The notes under the pieces: model-generated
The model's input: the letters and a program-made list of their open reading frames with translations, nothing else
What the model was told of the DNA's origin: nothing
Databases searched by the model: none
Program-made: the position numbers and the translations under genes
In this document: piece by piece, positions 1 to 9,851 of the stretch
Layout: the number at the start of each line of letters is the position of its first letter
Numbering within the stretch: the stretch's first letter is position 1
DNA from: Plectosphaerella cucumerina
Taxonomy: Eukaryota > Ascomycota > Sordariomycetes > Glomerellales > Plectosphaerellaceae
Direction of reading: 5' to 3'
NCBI GenBank assembly: GCA_020746995.1
Contig: JAGPXD010000005.1
Coordinates: 1-64,000, forward strand
DNA: 64,000 bases

Positions 1-468
1 TATGTTGAAGGGTTGGCAGCGCCAAAGGCCGGCATCCAAGCAGACCGGCCGCGAAATGTCTGGTCGACAATGTACAACTCATATCCTTGGCGAATGAATT
101 GGGATGCCCAGCCCTGGCCGCCGTCGGGCTTGTTAAGGAAATTCTGCGCCGGGGATCAGTCGTGTGAAATGAAACTGAGAAGATGGACTTGCAGCTGCAC
201 TCACACTTCCGGTCTGTGCCTGGCCGTGAATGAAGACAATCGGTGTCCCCTGGGTCACTCCACTGGCAGGAACCAGCCTCTCCACGTACATCTGGTCGCG
301 AAAAATGTGACCACCTGCGCCATCGTCCACGTAACGACCACCAGCGAAGAAGTAAGACCGGATGTAGGGTGTTTCGGTCCCAACCTGGGCGTCCCGGAGC
401 TGTGGCTGCGGGTGGGCAAAGACGCCACCCAGTATCGAGGCGACAATGACGAGACCCTGAAAACGCAT
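1..468 (-). CDS. Secreted alpha/beta hydrolase, N-terminal part (runs off left edge)
   Basis: Two exons are visible, 468-205 and 143-1, with a 61 bp intron (GTGAGT...CAG); splicing gives 135 readable residues and the gene continues beyond base 1. Residues 1-18 are a hydrophobic signal peptide ending VFA, so the product should enter the secretory pathway. A beta strand leads into the His81-Gly82 oxyanion-type motif of alpha/beta hydrolases, and after the splice the sequence runs through a Gly-rich segment typical of fungal secreted hydrolases of this fold. The nucleophile elbow (GxSxG) and the Asp/His of the triad lie outside the window, so the substrate cannot be judged. An earlier in-frame ATG at 660 exists, but the signal peptide favours 468. 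Confidence 0.8.
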
Positions 469-1114
469 GGCGGAATGTTGAATGCGACCGAAGAGACTGA
501 TGTTGAAAAGGGGAGAAATCGGGCTAAAATGAGCTTCTTGGGAGCTCCTTGTCGGGCCCCCAGGGAAATGATCATGTAACACAACCTGCAAGCAGTTTAG
601 ATACACGAGGGCCGATGGGCCGATGCCTGGGCCTGTCCACCAGAGAAGAGGACCTGTCACATCGTCAGGCGGCTTTCGATTCCTCCATCCAAATCACAGG
701 TGGCTCAGCCGTCTAGGGTCGGAGACCAATGGAGCATTCGCGCTGCCCGAAATATTGGGGCCAAGGTAGCAGCTGCATCGCTTCACGAGTCATAAGCCTG
801 GCACGGGCTGGGGGCGTTTTCGACGCTCGTACGTAAAGAGGCAGAAAGGGGATGCAGAATGATCCAGTTGTCACCGATGCCTGAGCTTGAGACGGCCAGC
901 ATTAGCATGCAACCCTGGCAACGTGTCGAGCTGAACCTTCACCGCTGGAACTAACAGCAAAGTCGCGATCTATGCTGCATGCATCTATATGCTGGAGCAA
1001 CATCGCAGTCAATTGTCATTCAAGTGGACAATGAGAGCTAATTGCCTTGGATTGAGATTAGTTTCATCGCCAGTGACTGCGATGATGACTGCCAACTTGA
1101 GGGATTTGTGTCAG
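469..1114. other. Intergenic, no gene seen
   Basis: This holds the upstream region of the hydrolase at 468 and the 3' flank of the bZIP gene ending at 1115. Short open frames occur, but none has a recognisable domain or convincing splice sites. Confidence 0.5.
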
Positions 1115-2117
1115 CTAGATATCTGCACCGTCCCCAAATTTCAGCATCGTGCTCGTGCAATTGGCGTCACTTGTTGCAGTTGTCAACTCTTCTCTGCCCA
1201 AGTCAATGACAAGCCTCTTCTCACCCCTCTTTGTTCGCCAGTGATTCGTCCCCTCGACAAGCTCGGGACAGCCCTGGGCAAGCCATGCCCACTTGCGAAG
1301 GAATGTGATGCTGGCCTCCCAGCCTCGGGCGTCCGATGGTTCGCCCCAGACAAGCAGTGACGGCTTGGTATCGGTGGACCGATTGGCGTCCTCGACGTTG
1401 AGCAGGTCACCGCAGAGCTCGTCTTCGTCAATAACACCAGCTTCAAGAGCTAGGAGGATGTTGTCGCGGAAACGTGGCAGAGGAAACAGGTCGATCCATG
1501 GATGGTGTCGGACTGTCCGCTGTAGGACCGTTGGGGCCAGAGACTGCAAGGATCCTGTGAAGACGTCTGACTCAGACTCGGGGTTGGGACCAGGGCCTTG
1601 ACAGGTAAAAGGCGAGTCGAAGTGGTCGGCGCAGAGACCCTCAACGGGGAAGCCTATGGCCAAAGCATTCCGGGCAAGAGCGTCGAGGACGTTGAGTCGG
1701 ATGAGAAACTGGAGCTGGCTTGGACGCGGCGCGTTCAGGGCCCAACCCTGGTACGCCTGCATCCTGAGCGCCTGAATGGAGGACGACTTTCGGGGGCAAG
1801 GAGGAAGCAGGTGACCGCTATGGGAGGGATTGTGTCGGCGTCGTACTACATGCGGCTCCGGTGACTTGTTCATCAAGACTTTTTGGCCAGACTGTGCCGG
1901 CTGACGTTTTGATCTTTCACCTGAACGAGGAGTGGCAATCGTCTCGCGTCAGCCAAAGACACAATGGCGCAGGTTGAAGTGAGCACTGCGTGGAACGACG
2001 AGGGAACGTACGAAAGGCCCGTTGGTTCAAGCGGTTCGGCCGTTTCTTCCGCTCGGCGGTGCTCGTCACGCCGCTCCAGTCATCCTTGAGGACGGAAATT
2101 CCGTGTAGTTGAGGCAT
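1115..2117 (-). CDS. bZIP-type transcription factor with DUF3425 domain
   Basis: Exons 2117-2012 and 1920-1115 joined across a 91 bp intron (GTACGT...CAG) give 303 residues. Residues 12-41 form a DDWSG lead-in and basic region (AERKKRPNRLNQRAFRERSKR-like), the DNA-binding part of fungal bZIP proteins. The basic region is interrupted by the intron at Phe35/Arg36, which supports the splice. About residues 110-275 match DUF3425: LQRTVxHHPWIDLxPLPRxRDN, then LLVWGxPxDxRGWE and FLRKWxWLxxGCPEL. I see no clear heptad leucine zipper after the basic region; many DUF3425 proteins share this. It should be a nuclear regulator. It is divergent from the aldo/keto reductase at 2679, which may be a target. 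The start at 2117 is the only in-frame ATG close to the basic region, but an upstream exon cannot be excluded. Confidence 0.78.
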
Positions 2118-2678
2118 CGGACAGGTAATGAGGGCCAGAGGTGACAATCAATGTATGAGGCTGCCAATTCGACAGGGCTTGCGAAGGTGATGACGTTCGC
2201 GAGATCGCGGTCGGGGCGACAGCGGCACCCGACCTTTATACTAATGCAAGTGGATTACCCTGCATACGGCGCCTGCCGCTAGCTTGACGCACGATCTTGG
2301 CCAAGCGCCAACCATGCCGGATTTTAGATGGTAGCGCGGAGGATTGACTCGACCATAAGCCACCGAATGGATGTGAACAACTTATCAAAGGTGTCCGTGG
2401 AGGGTGCCTTGCAAGTAGACAGATTCGGCCTCACCGCAAACTCCGAAATGGCTCCATCGGGCAACAGACGACGTCCGGTGTCCCAACAATGCTTCAATGG
2501 TGCTGGGGCATCGAAGTATAAAGCTGTAGCCCGCAGACCAGACACTGAAGCTGCTCTCTGGAAGTCTCCCCATTCCTCTTCACGGCCTAATCCATGTTGC
2601 TTTCGAAGAACGACATCCTGCCTCATCTGAACCTTCGAGTCGCTTTTGCCACCTTCTGTGCACTCCCGAGTAGCAACC
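2118..2678. promoter_or_regulatory. Divergent promoter region, bZIP / aldo-keto reductase
   Basis: These 561 bp separate two divergent starts and must hold both promoters. Open frames on both strands here have no recognisable domain and I do not call them genes. Confidence 0.5.
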
Positions 2679-3831
2679 ATGTCGTCAAAGATGGAATACA
2701 CTAGGTGAGCCTCATGGAATGCCACCGGCACAATGTTCTTCCGCTGACCCCAGGGAACCGAAGACTTGGGGACTCTGGTCTCAAAATCTCACGAATCGTC
2801 TTCGGTGGCATGAGCTTCGGCGACAAGAACTGGCAGCAGTGGATCAGGACCGAAGAGGAGGGCTTGCCGGTCCTCAAGTACGCCTTCGACCGCGGCATCA
2901 ACACCTGGGACGTCGCCGACACCTACTCGAACGGCGAGTCTGAAAGGATCATTGGCAAGGCCATCAAGAAGTACGCCATCCCGCGCGCCAAGTTGGTTCT
3001 CATGACAAAATGCTACATGTACGTCGACCCGGATGGCGGAGCTGTCAATCCCAGTCGCTCTCTCACCAATGACGGCGACACCGTCAACCTCGTGGGTCTA
3101 TCCAGAAAGCATATATTCGACGCCGTCGACAGCAGCATCGACAGACTGGGAACGTACATCGACGTTCTCCAGATCTATCGTCTTGACCGCGACGTACCAC
3201 CTGAGGAGATCATGAAGGCCTTGAACGACATCGTTGAAAGTGGCAAGGTCAGATACATCGGTGCCAGCACTGTAAGCTGTGTTCTTTCACCACCATCTCA
3301 CTTGTATTCATCGAAGCTGACGGCTCCCACAAGATGGCTACCTGGGAATTCCAGCGCCTCCAGAACATTGCCGAAAAGAACGGCTGGCATAAGTTCATCT
3401 CGATGCAAGGCCTGTACAATCTTCTCAACCGTGAGGACGAGCGTGAGATGATCCCATTCTGCAAAGCCACTGGTGTAGGCCTCATGCCATGGTCGCCCTT
3501 GAGCGCTGGCATCCTCACCCACCCATGGGCTGACCGTTCGGACCCCCGCGAGAAGTCAGACGTCTTTCTCAAGGCACTTTTCCGCGGCCGTGAGGAGGAG
3601 GCTGACAAGGCAGTGGTTGGAAGACTTGAGGAGTTATCTCAGAAGAAGGGAGTCGCCATGGCGCAGATTGCAGTTGCTTGGGTCATCAAGAAGGGCGGAT
3701 CACCCATCTGTGGACTTGAGAACGCAGAGCGGATTGATCAAGCTATCGATGCATTGTCGGTTGTACTCAGCGAGGAGGATGTTGCCTTCTTGGAGGAGCC
3801 GTATGTACCTAAGCCTGCCTTCTTCGCGTGA
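2679..3831 (+). CDS. Aldo/keto reductase with catalytic His replaced by Tyr
   Basis: Exons 2679-2704, 2764-3271 and 3334-3831 give 343 residues. The first exon codes only eight whole codons. The joined start (MEYTRLGDSGLKIS-like) matches yeast YPL088W-type aryl-alcohol dehydrogenase / AKR9-like reductases, and that match decides the unusual AAG acceptor at 2763. These are soluble NADPH-dependent carbonyl reductases with a TIM-barrel fold. The tetrad Asp58, Tyr63 and Lys91 is visible (WDVADTY, LMTK). The fourth residue, normally His in LQIHR, is Tyr147 (codon TAT at 3176-3178). The nucleotide-binding C-terminus (GLENAERIDQAI) is intact, so the protein should fold and bind NADPH. Catalysis may be weakened or altered. 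It is divergent from the bZIP gene. Confidence 0.88.
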
Positions 3832-4019
3832 GGGACTAAGATCTAGCTAAACTGAAGAGTAAGGTATCCTATTTCAAAATCAGTCACAGCTTCTTCCAAT
3901 GTCATGTTATTTATCCATCTTCCTCTCTCTTTTTCGTACTATAAAGGTAAAGGACACAGGACGCGCTTTGGATCTGGGTTAAGCCTTGCAAAACTAGTGA
4001 TCCCAGGCTGAGCCTCATC

Positions 4020-4271
4020 ATGCCCTCCAAGTTCAAGGATAACCATCTCCTCGAGAAGAGCAAGACCGAGGCCGAGCGCAACCGCCAAAAGTACTCGGAT
4101 CGCATCCTCGTCATCTTCAAGCTTACCGCTTACCTGGCTGCCGCGCTTCCAAATTTCAGCGGGCATGAAAGCATTGAACGACAGAAGCGCGTTTTCAATT
4201 TCGGCTACAGGTGGTATCCTCGTGTCTCCTGTGACAACATTGAACTTGCTGACTACTCCGCCAACAGATGA
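4020..4271 (+). pseudogene. atg8: Truncated ATG8 (autophagy ubiquitin-like protein) copy
   Basis: The first 34 codons (4020-4121) read like the N-terminus of ATG8/LC3: SKFKD at residues 3-7, then EKxKxEAERxRQKYxDRI and VI. About 23 of 34 residues agree with the ATG8 consensus I remember. From codon 35 the similarity stops, and the frame continues with unrelated residues to a stop at 4271. Missing are the ubiquitin-like core, the LIR-docking pockets and the C-terminal Gly for lipid conjugation, so this cannot be a working ATG8. It looks like a partial duplication or decayed copy of a functional gene elsewhere. It may be a small fused protein, but no promoter or splice signal supports that. It is convergent with the reductase gene at 4411. 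Confidence 0.62.
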
Positions 4272-4410
4272 ATCATTTCACTCTGCCGCTGTCCAGCGCC
4301 CGTCTTTGCCTACCATACACTACTCTCAAGAGTCTCCCCGAGGGCTTCACCCGGATCACCAACCACCCAATACGGTTAACCAGCGTCGGCCAACTCACCC
4401 GAGAATCATC

Positions 4411-5610
4411 TCACCCTGCCATCAAGTGCTGGCGCACTCCCTCACATGCAACCGTGATGTACTGCCTCGGGTCAAACTGTTCACCGGGCCCTTCTGATTG
4501 AAACTCGTACGTCCGGCGTGTGTAGTGGCTGAAAGCGACGTTCATAGCCTTGACGATCTTCAAAGCCTTGTCACTTTGCCTTCGAAGCTCCAATCTTCCC
4601 TTGAAGCGACAGATGACCGAGTGAAGTGTGAGCGGTGCAGAGTGGTGAAGGGCCTCGTTGAACTTGAATAGCCAGCCTCGGCCGATGAAGCGAAAACGCC
4701 TGCCCCCCGTCTCGGGAATTTGATGGAAGAATTCTTGTAGCAGCTGGCAGATCTCATTGATACTGAGCGAGTACCGGCTTGTTGTAACCGAGAAAGCGAT
4801 TCGGGCCGGTGAGGGGTCTTCTGCGAAAGCGACAGGTTGGAAAATCTCTCGGATGAGACAAGATGCTACCTCGTCGACCGGTATAATATCCAACTGTGTG
4901 TCTCTCCGTCCGTTGACGACCTTGAGGATCCCCTTTCCGAAGCACAGCACCAAGCCCGCAAAAGCAGCTCGACTGTCAATCCACCCGGGCTCCGGATACC
5001 TCAAGGCGGCACTGATAATGCTGGGACGGACAATTGTGACCGGGAGATTGCCCCGCCGTTCAAAGATGAGATGTTCGGCCAAGCACTTGGACAGGCTGTA
5101 GACGTTTGGATGTCCTACAGGGCCGAGTTGGGCCAGCGCCGGAGTTCCTGGGTGCGAGACGTATGCGGTGCTTGTGGTGACAATCCGATGTAGCCTCCGA
5201 CAGCTCCTCGCCAGCTCAACAACATTCAAGGCGCCATCAGTGTTGGAGGAGAGTGCTTCCGACAGCGTGCTGTTGAACTTTACACATCCGGCCGCATGGA
5301 TGATGTGTGTGGCCGTTTCGGTTATATGTTGGAAGTCGGCGTCGGCCAGCCCGCACCGAGGGAGTGCAAGTTCGCTGTCGATGACCTCAACAGATTTCTC
5401 CCATCCTTCCGGTAGCGCACTGAAGCAGAGAGAAGAGGCGATGGTCTTGTCAAAACCTTGGCGGGCCGTCTCGCCCTGCTTGGGCCTGATAAGGAGAATG
5501 ATTGAGCTGACGGGGAGGGTGTCTTTCTGACGGAGGAGTTCCTCCAAGACGACTTTGCCGAGAAATCCGGCCGCACCCGTCACAAGGAAGACGTTTGAAG
5601 GGGTGGCCAT
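4411..5610 (-). CDS. Fatty acyl-CoA reductase-like NAD(P)-binding protein
   Basis: This is a single-exon gene of 399 residues. A Rossmann TGAAGFLG motif sits at residues 11-18, an STAY segment near 147-150 and the catalytic Tyr171-x3-Lys175 (YSLSK) follows, the order of the NAD_binding_4 (male sterility / FAR) family of extended SDRs. FAR enzymes reduce fatty acyl-CoA to alcohol via the aldehyde; carboxylic acid reductase domains share the fold. The C-terminal 130 residues resemble a short FAR_C region (alpha-helical, AMNVAFSHYTRRTYEF). No membrane anchor is evident. At 399 residues it is shorter than animal or plant FARs (about 500). It lies at the edge of the aldoxime/phenylacetate block, but a link to that pathway is only inference. 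Substrate chain length cannot be read from sequence. Confidence 0.8.
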   Translation of the reverse strand: MATPSNVFLVTGAAGFLGKVVLEELLRQKDTLPVSSIILLIRPKQGETARQGFDKTIASSLCFSALPEGWEKSVEVIDSELALPRCGLADADFQHITETATHIIHAAGCVKFNSTLSEALSSNTDGALNVVELARSCRRLHRIVTTSTAYVSHPGTPALAQLGPVGHPNVYSLSKCLAEHLIFERRGNLPVTIVRPSIISAALRYPEPGWIDSRAAFAGLVLCFGKGILKVVNGRRDTQLDIIPVDEVASCLIREIFQPVAFAEDPSPARIAFSVTTSRYSLSINEICQLLQEFFHQIPETGGRRFRFIGRGWLFKFNEALHHSAPLTLHSVICRFKGRLELRRQSDKALKIVKAMNVAFSHYTRRTYEFQSEGPGEQFDPRQYITVACEGVRQHLMAG

Positions 5611-6753
5611 GGGGCACTGAAGTGAATTTTCTCAGGCGGGTTCGACGTTCTTTTGTCGTTTGTAGTCCTGGTGTGATAACACGATGAGACTTGACGACGA
5701 AGATGAAGGGTGACTGACTGTTGGGTTCGAACTGTTGCGGGTTTGACTGACTTGAAAAATATAGAAATGGGTTTTTTCCAGATTCTGAGGTGCTTTCTGT
5801 ACTCAAATATCATCTGGTGAGGCCGCCTGTCCGTATTCACTGAGGCGTTCAACCACCAAGCCAGTGGCTGGAGCCCGCGACCGCCACCTTCCTGTGCCAT
5901 CGCCGCACACATTGCTGAAACCAGCTCAGTTATCTTCTCAAACACACACGAATCAACAGCTTCAAGGGCGACATCACCCAGTCACCAGGTGAAAATGGTC
6001 ATCGAATCCACATCATGAAGACTCCGACAAGATTCGCAGCAAGCGGCAGGACTACCCGAAAGTCCGCTCAGAATAGCTGTAGTAACGCTCAGAAAATCCA
6101 TTGCGTTGGCGACACTGCCGAGCACAGTCCACACCAAGCCTGCCTCCTCCGGCCTTTATACAAGGTGCCGTCTTGACGCCGCCTGCCTCTCAGGAAAGAG
6201 TATCTCCCCCGTGACCGTCAGCCTTTCCACCTCGGGCCCGCCGCAGGCCAACACCAGCTTTCTTAGTGCATCATCGGTCGGTCTTGCCGTAGAGGCAGCT
6301 TGGGTGAGTGATAGCCGCATCTCGCCGTACACAGGACAGTGAAGTGGCGACGTCAGCTTGGGAATGTTGTCGACCGTCTAGCCGTAGCTTATCACGAGCT
6401 AATTTTGTACCCCTGCGAAGGTCTACAGCAACTAAAGCTGAAGCCATTCCGGAAGCATCCTAGTATTTCCCCGCATCCAGTTGATTCCGATTCCGAGAAA
6501 CTAGCATCAAACCCGTCAGGAAGATAAGGTGGTAAGTTCAGTTGGGTATCGAAGCAGACGGACGCCGCAGATAGGTGACTCCAGTGGCATGCCAGGGCTT
6601 TGATAGCGACCACAGGACCTGATCTGAACATTGCTAGATCATAGACATGACGATTGAGTTATAAATACCGGTCATGGAAAGAGGGCTTGAGCACCAGAAC
6701 ATGGCGCATCATCCAGCCCATCTCTTCATCTTCCCCAGAAGTCTTCAGCCACT
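5611..6753. promoter_or_regulatory. Divergent intergenic region, reductase / aldoxime dehydratase
   Basis: These 1143 bp hold the upstream regions of both neighbours. A good TATA box (TATAAATA) is at 6660-6667, 87 bp before the dehydratase ATG, and a CGG-repeat element is at 6483-6497. No supported gene lies here. Confidence 0.6.
6483..6497 (-). promoter_or_regulatory. CGG-repeat element, copy 1
   Basis: The top strand reads GATTCCGATTCCGAG; the bottom strand reads CTCGGAATCGGAATC, that is CGG-AAT-CGG-AATC. CGG triplets are the half-sites of Zn2Cys6 regulators. The identical 15-mer occurs at 13572-13586. It is 257 bp before the aldoxime dehydratase ATG. Confidence 0.5.
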
Positions 6754-7791
6754 ATGGAATCTGCAATCGCAAAGCACCTCCAGACGGAACGGCTCATTCC
6801 CGTCAAGACACCTGCCCACTATCAGCCCCCTTTCCCCGCCTACACTGCCCGCTTCCCCGCAAAGCTCCAAGGCCTGGTGCTTGCCGTGATCGGTATCCAG
6901 CACCGGGATCCCAGCAGCGTCGATGGGGCCCGTCTGACGCTCGAATCATTCCTTTCCAGTCAGGCACCTCCCTTTTCCCAATGGGCTGCCGTAGTCGATG
7001 GTCAAGGCTTCTACAACCTGACGCTTCTGGCATACTGGGAAAGCTTGGCCGCATACGATGAGTGGGCTTCCGGCTCGGGCTTTCTCGCCTGGTGGACGTC
7101 GACAAAGCCAGAGGAAAGCGGCCATGGCTGGTTCCTTGAAATATTCAGCCCGTCGATGGACCGACTCGAGACAGTCTTCTCTGACGGCCAGGTGCCTGAA
7201 GGCGTAGCACATCTCCGCGAATCGGTGTCTTCGCCCATCAAGGAGCATGTGTACTGGGGAAGCATGCGAGACCGGATGCCCGCCGGGCAGCGCGATCATC
7301 TGGAGGGCGAGGCCGCATCTCTCATTCCTGAGTCGTCCAAGTCGCAAAGAACAAGAGCCAAGGGAAAGAAGAACCTTGCCGTCATCCGCTCGGGTCAGGA
7401 CTGGAGCGATACGTTGCCCGAAGAGCGGAAGCTCTACCTGGCCAATATGCATCCCATTTTAACCAAAGGCATGGACTTCCTCCGGGACGACGGCGAAGAG
7501 GTCGGATGCCACGCTTGTCGATTCATGGATGTCGTGGACCCTGCCTCCCGGGAGGCCAACAAAGACCAGACCTTTGGCCTGGCTTTCTTCGACGATCTCG
7601 CCTCTCTTGAGAAATGGAGCAAAAGTCACCCCACACACCTTGCCATTTTCGGGGGCTTTCTCAAGTACGCGGCCGAGCTGAACAATGAGATCTCGCTGCG
7701 ACTGTTCCACGAGGTATTCGTGCTGAGGCCGGAGCAGCAGTTTTTCGAGTACATCAATTGCCACGTGGGAACAGGCATGCTGGGGAAGTAG
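6754..7791 (+). CDS. oxd: Haem-containing aldoxime dehydratase (phenylacetaldoxime dehydratase family)
   Basis: This single-exon gene encodes 345 residues, the usual length of the family (about 350). The enzyme removes water from an aldoxime (R-CH=N-OH) to give a nitrile, using ferrous haem b that binds the substrate through nitrogen. Family landmarks are the N-terminal LQTERxxPxxxPxxYxPPFPAY segment, the repeated dimeric ferredoxin-like halves, and the SLRLFHEV motif near the C-terminus with His319 as the expected proximal haem ligand. No signal peptide is present, so it should be cytosolic. The nitrilase follows 364 bp downstream on the same strand, the classic aldoxime-nitrile pair. A TATA box at 6660-6667 and a CGG-repeat element at 6483-6497 lie upstream. 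A characterised homologue is known from Fusarium graminearum. Substrate range (phenyl, indolyl or aliphatic) is not readable. Confidence 0.92.
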   Translation: MESAIAKHLQTERLIPVKTPAHYQPPFPAYTARFPAKLQGLVLAVIGIQHRDPSSVDGARLTLESFLSSQAPPFSQWAAVVDGQGFYNLTLLAYWESLAAYDEWASGSGFLAWWTSTKPEESGHGWFLEIFSPSMDRLETVFSDGQVPEGVAHLRESVSSPIKEHVYWGSMRDRMPAGQRDHLEGEAASLIPESSKSQRTRAKGKKNLAVIRSGQDWSDTLPEERKLYLANMHPILTKGMDFLRDDGEEVGCHACRFMDVVDPASREANKDQTFGLAFFDDLASLEKWSKSHPTHLAIFGGFLKYAAELNNEISLRLFHEVFVLRPEQQFFEYINCHVGTGMLGK

Positions 7792-8155
7792 GTTGCATGG
7801 TCAGGACACCAGCGCAATGATACCGAGAAGAAGGAACAGATTGTGATTGGCGTGTAGACAGAAATTCCGACTCGGTTTGGATAGGCCCTATGATAGGTGA
7901 AGCGGAATCAAATCTCAGTGGGTACCTGTAGGCGGCTGATAAGAGTGCGGAGGAGATTCAGGGGTCGCTTTTAGCGTATGTACATTCAGATAAGGGATGG
8001 GGGCACACCTCACAGGTGATGATTGTCCGCGTAGAGCATAAATAAAGGGACCACGCCTGCCATTCTTCGGAATTGGATCCAGAGCAAGCATTCGTGTCAT
8101 TTGAAGCATCAGGCCACCAGAGGAAGACTAGCCATTCTCATCTCTCATCACAGCA
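7792..8155 (+). promoter_or_regulatory. Nitrilase promoter region
   Basis: These 364 bp hold a TATA-like CATAAATAAA at 8038-8047. Two partial copies of the cluster element are present: CGGAATC at 7903-7909 and CGGAATTGG at 8068-8076, one base off CGGAATCGG. No gene is seen. Confidence 0.45.
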
Positions 8156-9217
8156 ATGTCCAACAAGACTGTCAAGCTCGCTGCCATCCAGGCTGAGCCT
8201 GTCTGGAACGACCTGCAAGGGGGCGTCGACAAGACCATCGCCCTGATCAAGGAGGCGGGAGGCCAGGGCGCCAACGTCGTGGGCTTCCCCGAGGTCTTCA
8301 TACCTGGTTACCCATGGTATGCATCACATGCCGCCCAAGTACTGGCCTACGACTGACGCTCTCAGGACCATCTGGGCCAACTCGCCCCTGAGCAACGCCG
8401 CCTTTATGCACGAGTACTTTGAGAACTCGCTGTCGCAAGACTCCCCAGAGATGGAAAAGATCAAGGCCGCCGTACGAGAGGCGGGCGTGTTCGTCGTCCT
8501 AGGCTACAGCGAGCGGTGCAAGGGAAGTCTCTACATTGCTCAGGTATGCTGGCCTCCTCCTCACCTTAGATCCACCGCTAAAAACGTCTCGTCAAGTCCT
8601 TCATCGACCCCACAGGCACCATCGTCCACCACCGGCGCAAGATCAAGCCCACCCACGTGGAGCGGGCGTACTTTGGCGACGGCCAGGCCGACTCCCTCCA
8701 AGCCGTCGCCCCCTCCCCCTGGGGCAACATCGGCGGCCTCAACTGCTGGGAGCACACCCAGCCCCTCCTGCGCTACTACCAGTACTCGCAGGACCTCGAC
8801 ATCCACTGCGCCAGCTGGCCGCTGTGCTGGGACGGCCTCGAGGGCCAGCCCTGGCCCTACCACCTCACCCCGCCCGCCTGCAACCGCTTTTCCCAGGTCA
8901 TGGCCATGGAGGGCGCCTGCTTCGTCATCGTGTCGTCTGCCATCATCACCCAGAAGGGCAAGGAGGGGACCCGCCTGGCCGACTTTGATTACGCCCGCAC
9001 CCCCGGCGGCGGATTCAGCACCATCTACGGCCCGGACGGGACGGAGCTGTGCAAGCCATTGGGGCCTGGTGAAGAGGGCATCCTGTATGCTGAGGTGAAC
9101 ATGGCCTTCCGGGGGATGGCGCAGCAAAATCTGGACCTCGTGGGCCACTATTCCCGCCCGGACCTGCTGCACTTGCAGGTCACCAAGGAAGCGGCGTTGC
9201 CGGTTCGGTTCAAGTAG
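8156..9217 (+). CDS. Nitrilase (aliphatic/arylacetonitrilase type)
   Basis: Exons 8156-8316, 8366-8543 and 8597-9217 give 319 residues, with introns of 49 and 53 bp. The catalytic Glu46 (GFPEVFIPGYPW), Lys128 (HRRKIKPTHVER) and Cys163 (GGLNCWEH) of the carbon-nitrogen hydrolase superfamily are all present in the expected order. The GLNCWEHxQPLLRYY and SWPLCWDG contexts are typical of fungal nitrilases rather than cyanide hydratases. The reaction is nitrile + 2 H2O -> carboxylic acid + ammonia; some members release amide. No targeting signal is present, so it is cytosolic, probably as a helical oligomer. It lies directly behind the aldoxime dehydratase whose product it would hydrolyse. If that product is phenylacetonitrile, the acid formed is the substrate of the P450 at 11604-13309. 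Confidence 0.93.
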
Positions 9218-9851
9218 GGAGGGTCTGAGATGGCCATCAGGCATTTCTCGGGCCGGCGGCAAGCGTGGTGAATACTCTGTCTGCTTCATCTTGTATAGCT
9301 TTAAAAATGAAGGCGTTTCTTTCATGTTGCACACTATTAAACCAGCCTATGCTTTGATGCTGTCGTGAAGATCTGACAGCACCGGTTCAGCCTGCGGCGG
9401 GGACCAATTAAGGTGCCCGCCGCATCTCGTCCCGAATGCGGTATCCTCGCGGATGAGGAGGGCAACATCCCTCGACGGTACGAGCGGCCATACCGGATTT
9501 AGGCCGATATCTTGGTTCTCAAAGCCGTGTCATATGCGGGCGGCATGGGGCATTGGCGATCGTGCCGGAGTGTGGTAACGCGGAATCGGCTTCGGCATCC
9601 CCGCCCGCCCATTGGCAACCAGGCAGGGCGGGACGGAACGGAACCCGGCGATGTCCTCAATGCAACTTGGGGACGGGAGGTTGCAGAAACTACCAAATGC
9701 CGATTAATGCCAGAGATTTCCGATGGTATTCTTATTTTCACTCTCACTCTCTAGCTTCTCCGTCTTCAGATTGAGAATATCTGCACAACTCCCGTCATCG
9801 TCATTTGCCAACGACACGGACAGCCCAGCTGAACGAAACACTTTCGCAATC
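9218..9851 (+). promoter_or_regulatory. Promoter region of fumarylacetoacetase
   Basis: These 634 bp hold a triple CGG repeat at 9581-9595 and a related CGGAACGGAACCCGG at 9634-9648. No supported gene is seen. Confidence 0.45.
9581..9595 (+). promoter_or_regulatory. CGG-repeat element, copy 2
   Basis: The sequence CGGAATCGGCTTCGG contains three CGG triplets at 3 bp spacing and shares CGGAATCGG with copies 1 and 3. It lies 257 bp before the fumarylacetoacetase ATG. Confidence 0.45.

Noticed and set aside
2324..2731. 135-codon minus-strand frame between bZIP and reductase genes
   Set aside because: It would start inside the reductase's first intron and has no recognisable domain.
5450..5945. 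Minus-strand frames upstream of the acyl-CoA reductase-like gene
   Set aside because: They run through the promoter and start of the reductase in other phases with no domain.
8561..9334. 257-codon open frame antisense to the nitrilase
   Set aside because: It mirrors the GC-rich third positions of the nitrilase exon; no domain, and the sense gene is certain.
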